DNA from: an uncultured Phycisphaerae bacterium
Lineage (GTDB): Bacteria; Planctomycetota; Phycisphaerae; Sedimentisphaerales; Anaerohalosphaeraceae
Reading direction: 5' to 3'
DNA length: 20,233 nucleotides
Assembly (NCBI GenBank): GCA_937995495.1
Contig: CALKKA010000111.1
Location: forward strand, 1-20,233
The notes under the pieces are model-generated. The model was not told where the DNA came from. It saw only the letters and a list, made by a program, of their open reading frames with translations, and made no database searches. Position 1 is the first letter of the stretch; each line of letters starts with the position of its first letter. Position numbers and translations under genes: made by a program. Below are positions 16,825 through 20,233 of the stretch, piece after piece.

Positions 16825-17700
16825 TTACCAACTTGTCTTTCCATACCAATATTTGCCATTTCTTTTATAGATGCCTTTGCTCTCATCAAATTCCTCAAAA
16901 TCTTTCGGCGCAATTGAAACTGAGCCGTCGCACCACGCGATATTCATGGTTCCGGCCTCCTCATCATGATTCAGGGCGGATCCCACTTTCCGGGTCTTAA
17001 CCGAGTGGCGCAACCCGCGGTCGGCGGGACTTTGTATCAGACTGTCCGGATTGGGATCGGCACGATATATTTCCGGATACGCTATATAGGACCACGATTC
17101 TGGGAACATAATTTTTTGATAAGGCGTGTCGATCGTTAGCCGTTTACAATTGCCATGCTTATTATACCACACATTGTTTCTGCCCCAGCCTGATCCATCA
17201 TCATTACTTGAGTTATAATCGCCGGGACAACCGCCTGTTTTACCACACAGCTTAGCATTGTAGCCGTAACTGTTAATGAAATTGTGGGGGCCTAATCCCA
17301 TTACGGCCAATTCCGCATCAGGAATACCCAACTGGCCGTATGTCTTTCCGGCCAATCGGCTTTTAAGAGCCGGGCAATGCATTACGTTATCGCCCGCGCC
17401 GGTATCCAGGTACTCCTGAAGCAATGGGTCCTGGATCTGGCCGTCTTCATTCTGAGTGCCTCTGTCCCACAACGCAGGCGGCATCCATCCATCATTATCA
17501 TCACTCCAAAGAAAAGCTGCATAGCTAATATTTTTCAGGTTCGAACGGCAGATCACCTTTTTGGCCGCGTCTTTGGCCCTGTTGAGAGAAGGAACAATGA
17601 CCGATAAGAGAAGCGCAATAATCGAGATCACCACCAGCAGTTCAATTAAGGTGAATGCCCGGCTTTTATTCTTATGATCTTTCTTTTTCAAAAATGACAT
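16825..17700 (-). CDS. Prepilin-like protein with N-terminal methylation motif, copy 1
   Basis: This 291-residue protein belongs to the prepilin-type cleavage/methylation class common in planctomycetes. A basic leader (1-14) is followed by AFTLIELLVVISIIALLLSV (15-34). Cleavage would fall after R-A's Ala or before it; the usual -1 Gly is absent here. Glu5 of the TLIE motif is present. The globular part has CRSNLKNI, SDDNDGWMPPALW, six further Cys and the end motif NHDEEAGTMNIAWCDGSV, which is the DG signature seen in this class. It probably ends up in the periplasm or at the surface as a minor pilin or type II secretion pseudopilin, but the exact machine is unknown. It is 86% identical without gaps to the adjacent copy over 278 residues. 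The 202-base upstream gap suggests it could be expressed separately. No clear ribosome site precedes the ATG. Confidence 0.88.
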   Translation of the reverse strand: MSFLKKKDHKNKSRAFTLIELLVVISIIALLLSVIVPSLNRAKDAAKKVICRSNLKNISYAAFLWSDDNDGWMPPALWDRGTQNEDGQIQDPLLQEYLDTGAGDNVMHCPALKSRLAGKTYGQLGIPDAELAVMGLGPHNFINSYGYNAKLCGKTGGCPGDYNSSNDDGSGWGRNNVWYNKHGNCKRLTIDTPYQKIMFPESWSYIAYPEIYRADPNPDSLIQSPADRGLRHSVKTRKVGSALNHDEEAGTMNIAWCDGSVSIAPKDFEEFDESKGIYKRNGKYWYGKTSW

Positions 17701-17815
17701 AGAATGAGGTCGTTTGAAGCATTTAAGAAGAAAACTTTAATCCCCACTGTTTTTAAAAAAGGTATTCGAAAAACCAACATTCTCTGTTAAATATGTAAAA
17801 GAACGCTTCGTCACC

Positions 17816-17857
17816 CCCCCGGGTACTGCCCGATGGGTCTCGGGCCGTCACCGGAGG
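17816..17857 (-). ncRNA. Candidate structured RNA or terminator between the prepilin genes
   Basis: On the minus strand CCTCCGG (17857-17851) can pair with CCGGGGG (17822-17816). This encloses a perfect inner hairpin, GCCCGA-GACCCA-TCGGGC (17845-17828), and leaves a symmetric internal loop, TGACG opposite AGTAC. The element starts 45 bases after the stop of the upstream prepilin gene and ends about 115 bases before the next start. The following sequence GACGAAGCGTTCTTTTAC is only weakly U-rich. It may be a regulatory leader for the downstream prepilin or an atypical terminator. It matches no riboswitch that I recognise. Confidence 0.4.
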
Positions 17858-17902
17858 AAAGAACATGAAGAATTCATTTCAATCGATGGAAAAGACAATT
17901 AC

Positions 17903-18760
17903 TTATCTCCAATCCCGACGACCGTACCAATATTTATCATTCATTTTATACCGACCCTTACTTTCATCAAATTCTTCGAAATCTTTCGGGGCGATCGAAA
18001 CGGAGCCGTCTGCCCACACGATATTCATGGTACCGGCTTCCTCGTCATGGTTTTGGGCGGACCCCACTTTTCGGGTCTTGACGGAGTGGCGCAACCCGCG
18101 GTCGGCAGGGCTTTGTATGATGCTGTTCGGATTGGCATCAGCAAGATATATTTCCGGATACGTTATATAGGACCACGATTCTGCAAACACCAGTTTCTGA
18201 TAAGGCGTGTCGATCGTGAGCCGTTTACAGTTTCCATGCTGGCTATACCAGACATGCCCTCTGCCCCATTGCGTTCCATCATCATTACCTGTGTCATAAC
18301 TACCGGGACAACCCCCTGTTTTGCTGCAGAGTTTAATGTTGTAGCCGTAGCTGTTAATAAAATTGTGGGAGCCTAATCCCATCGCGGCCAATTCCGCATC
18401 AGGAATCCCCAGTTCGCCATATGTCTTGCCGGCCAACCGGCTTTTCATGGCCGGGCAATGCATCACGTTATCACCTGCACCGGTATCGAGGTACTCCTGG
18501 AGCAGCGGGTCCTTAATCTGGCCGTCTTCATCCCGAGTGCCTCTATCCCACAGGGCAGGGGGCATCCAATCATCGTTGTCGTCACTCCAGAGAAAGGCCG
18601 CATAGGCGATGTTTTTGAGGTTCGAACGGCAGATCACTTTTTTGGCGGCATCTTTCGCCCTGTTGAGAGAGGGAACGATGACCGATAAGAGAAGCGCGAT
18701 GATCGAGATTACCACCAAGAGTTCAATTAAGGTAAACGCCTGATTCTTAAAACGTTTCAT
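17903..18760 (-). CDS. Prepilin-like protein with N-terminal methylation motif, copy 2
   Basis: This 285-residue protein has a short basic leader MKRFKNQA and then FTLIELLVVISIIALLLSV, with Glu5 intact and Ala instead of Gly at -1. The body matches copy 1 without gaps (39 differences in 278 positions). Differences cluster in a central stretch around GGCPGSYDTGNDDGTQWGRGH, whereas the first 60 mature residues and the end motif are almost unchanged. The start chosen is the ATG at 18760, with a purine-rich GGAAAGAGAG upstream. An in-frame ATG at 18811 would put the start inside the stem of the preceding terminator and add 17 residues before the prepilin leader, so it is unlikely. This copy follows the terminator by 44 bases, so any promoter must be very close or overlap it. 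Function is as for copy 1: a pilin or pseudopilin of an unidentified system. Confidence 0.87.
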   Translation of the reverse strand: MKRFKNQAFTLIELLVVISIIALLLSVIVPSLNRAKDAAKKVICRSNLKNIAYAAFLWSDDNDDWMPPALWDRGTRDEDGQIKDPLLQEYLDTGAGDNVMHCPAMKSRLAGKTYGELGIPDAELAAMGLGSHNFINSYGYNIKLCSKTGGCPGSYDTGNDDGTQWGRGHVWYSQHGNCKRLTIDTPYQKLVFAESWSYITYPEIYLADANPNSIIQSPADRGLRHSVKTRKVGSAQNHDEEAGTMNIVWADGSVSIAPKDFEEFDESKGRYKMNDKYWYGRRDWR

Positions 18761-18793
18761 TCCAATCTCTCTTTCCAAAAAAATATGCGTTAA

Positions 18794-18841
18794 ATAAAAA
18801 ACTGAATTCATGCTGGGAACATTGTGCTCCCAGCATGAATT
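18794..18841 (-). terminator. Intrinsic terminator after the CBM9-like/dockerin gene
   Basis: A perfect 14-base inverted repeat (AATTCATGCTGGGA at 18805-18818, complement at 18828-18841) with a 9-base loop is followed on the minus strand by CAGTTTTTTATTTA. It begins 17 bases after the stop codon of the upstream gene. This is the clearest terminator in the window and sets the left boundary of that transcript. Confidence 0.9.
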
Positions 18842-18858
18842 TCAACACTTATTTAAAG

Positions 18859-20233
18859 TCAGGGAGCCCAAGGCGTATCACAGCCAAGCACTTCCGGATC
18901 TGTACAACTTAACCACTTCTGAACAATCGTCAAGAGATCATCGATGTCAACGTAACCGTCCAGATCAAGGTCCGCATCAAAGTAGCCAAAATCACCCAGA
19001 CTGAGTGTACTGTTGGCAGTAACGGTAAACTTGAAGAAATCAGTTGCGGGAACTTTGCCCTGATTATCAAACAGAGCACCAAAGCCTGCAGAACTCACTG
19101 AGTTTATCTGCGGGTTAACTGCAACGACTTCACCGTGGACCAACGGGGCACTGTTGGGGTCGTTCGTCGGCAGTGCCATCTCATAAACAATCACATCGCC
19201 CACTTCGGCGGTTGCATAGTCCACACCGACCGTCGCAGGATCGGTATATCCCGGCGTATTATGGACATTGCCAAGGACGCCAAACGTGCTTCCGTCCGTT
19301 TGAGGCCAGAGGCCATAAAACTGAGCGGTATCAAAGGTCCAACTGTCCCACCAGGTTGTCGAAGTGCTGTTGTTCTGGACGGTGAAAGCAAATTCAAAGA
19401 AATCGCCCTGATTCCAAGTCGTTGGGTTGTCCATGAAATTATGCTCGGTATCTGTCACTTTAAGCGCCATATAAACTACGTAAGGCGTTGATTGATCCCA
19501 CCGCAATGCAATCTCTGCATTAGTGATATCATCGGCGTTAGCAGATTGATACCCACCTGTAAACCGTGTGTTGTACCATGTTCCGGACCAGTCGGACAGA
19601 TCGCCGTCGACCGTGATCGCAGTCGTGGTTTCATAGACCTTCAGGTCCGTATCAGTCAGTTGGATCAGGTCACCGAATCCTTCAGAAACATTCTCACAGC
19701 CGACGCCCGCCGGATCGGTACATCCCAACCAGGCTGAAGCCAGCAGGGCGAAGTCGCCCAGATTGATGTAGCAGTTTTCATCGAGATCGTAATACTGAAC
19801 GGTCCCAAGATCACCGCAGGCCTCCGCATTACCGGTCACAGCACCCCAGCCAAGGCCCACGCGGACCTCATCAAAACTGGTTTGATCAAATGAGTCGCCT
19901 TTGGAGTCCAACGAAACCCATGGATAAACACCATTGCTTTGCAGTGTAAACGAAGCGTCCCAAACGATCGGTTCTGCAGCAGGCAATACATCGGGATCAC
20001 TGTAGACTTTCACCAAAACAGTGTCGTCACCGGTTTGTGACGCCGCGATCTTGACGACAACGGTGTAGTCGGTATTATCGACCGGTGCACCGAAGGTACG
20101 CGTATTCCAAACCCCATCGTTGTCCCGCAATGCAAAGACCGGAACATCCGGGCTTTGGCCCCAACCGAGCGGAAGCATATGGAACTTGAACAGATGCGAT
20201 CCACCCTTGGTTTCGAACAGGCCAAAGTCTGCA
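18859..20233 (-). CDS. Secreted protein with CBM9-like module and two dockerin-like loops, N-terminus missing
   Basis: The frame is open to the window edge, giving about 458 codons of the C-terminal part. In numbering from the Met at 20178, modules in order are: a beta-sandwich end (before residue 113; FDEVRVGLGWG); a single dockerin-like loop with YDLDENCYINLGDFALLASAWLGCTDP (130-156); a CBM9-like domain (about 178-388), recognised by ITVDGDLSDWSGTWYNT, AEIALRWDQ, YMALKVTD and GDFFEFAF; and a final dockerin-like loop DLDLDGYVDIDDLL...WLSCTDP (403-428). CBM9-like domains bind glycan ends, so a carbohydrate-binding surface or extracellular protein is likely; no catalytic domain is visible in the part present. 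The missing N-terminus could hold one. A strong terminator lies just behind the gene, so it is not co-transcribed with the prepilins. Confidence 0.85.
   Translation of the reverse strand, partial: ADFGLFETKGGSHLFKFHMLPLGWGQSPDVPVFALRDNDGVWNTRTFGAPVDNTDYTVVVKIAASQTGDDTVLVKVYSDPDVLPAAEPIVWDASFTLQSNGVYPWVSLDSKGDSFDQTSFDEVRVGLGWGAVTGNAEACGDLGTVQYYDLDENCYINLGDFALLASAWLGCTDPAGVGCENVSEGFGDLIQLTDTDLKVYETTTAITVDGDLSDWSGTWYNTRFTGGYQSANADDITNAEIALRWDQSTPYVVYMALKVTDTEHNFMDNPTTWNQGDFFEFAFTVQNNSTSTTWWDSWTFDTAQFYGLWPQTDGSTFGVLGNVHNTPGYTDPATVGVDYATAEVGDVIVYEMALPTNDPNSAPLVHGEVVAVNPQINSVSSAGFGALFDNQGKVPATDFFKFTVTANSTLSLGDFGYFDADLDLDGYVDIDDLLTIVQKWLSCTDPEVLGCDTPWAP

Noticed and set aside
17828..17845. Known riboswitch classes for the inter-prepilin hairpin (cyclic-di-GMP GEMM, fluoride, glycine)
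   Set aside because: The conserved bases of these classes, as far as I can recall them, are not present, so no class name is given.
1..20233. tRNA, rRNA, insertion sequences, transposases, phage or plasmid functions
   Set aside because: None were seen. All substantial frames are metabolic, secreted or pilin-like, and no terminal inverted repeats or integrase motifs were found.

Overview
The window looks like part of a polysaccharide-degradation locus of a marine or sediment bacterium of the PVC group, most likely Planctomycetota, class Phycisphaerae. This placement is an inference. It rests on the tandem prepilin-like proteins with a TLIELLVVISIIALL leader, secreted proteins ending in dockerin-like calcium loops (one type followed by WLxCTDP), giant FN3-bearing beta-helix proteins, lipoprotein glycoside hydrolases, and a large SSS symporter. 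All eight genes lie on the minus strand, so transcription runs from high to low coordinates. Coding density is high and no gap between genes exceeds about 260 bases.

In transcription order: (1) 18859-20233, the 3' part of a secreted protein with a CBM9-like module and two dockerin-like loops, closed by a strong intrinsic terminator at 18805-18841. (2) 17903-18760 and 16825-17700, two tandem prepilin-like proteins about 86% identical, with a GC-rich foldable element between them. (3) 13876-16731, a 951-residue secreted right-handed beta-helix protein with a dockerin. (4) 7768-13740, a 1990-residue secreted protein carrying a second copy of the same beta-helix, two large glycine-rich units, several FN3 domains, a jelly-roll-like domain and a Cys-rich Ig-like tail, followed by a hairpin terminator at 7664-7695. 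(5) 5334-7511, a Na+/solute symporter. (6) 3782-5305, a PhoD-like metallophosphatase lipoprotein. (7) 1289-3679, a GH95 alpha-L-fucosidase. (8) 1-1182, the N-terminal part of a GH29 alpha-L-fucosidase lipoprotein, cut by the window edge.

Functionally, GH29 and GH95 both point to removal of alpha-L-fucose, and the beta-helix pair resembles the GH141 type, a family that also contains an alpha-L-fucosidase. The working model is a locus for a fucose-containing glycan such as fucoidan or a fucosylated pectin. The large secreted proteins would bind and attack polymer outside the cell, lipoprotein exo-fucosidases would release fucose, and the SSS symporter would import the sugar. No sulfatase, endo-fucoidanase or fucose-catabolism gene lies in the window, so the polymer cannot be fixed from this sequence. 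The most novel parts are the glycine-rich/beta-helix giant, the prepilin pair, and the foldable element between the pilin genes.
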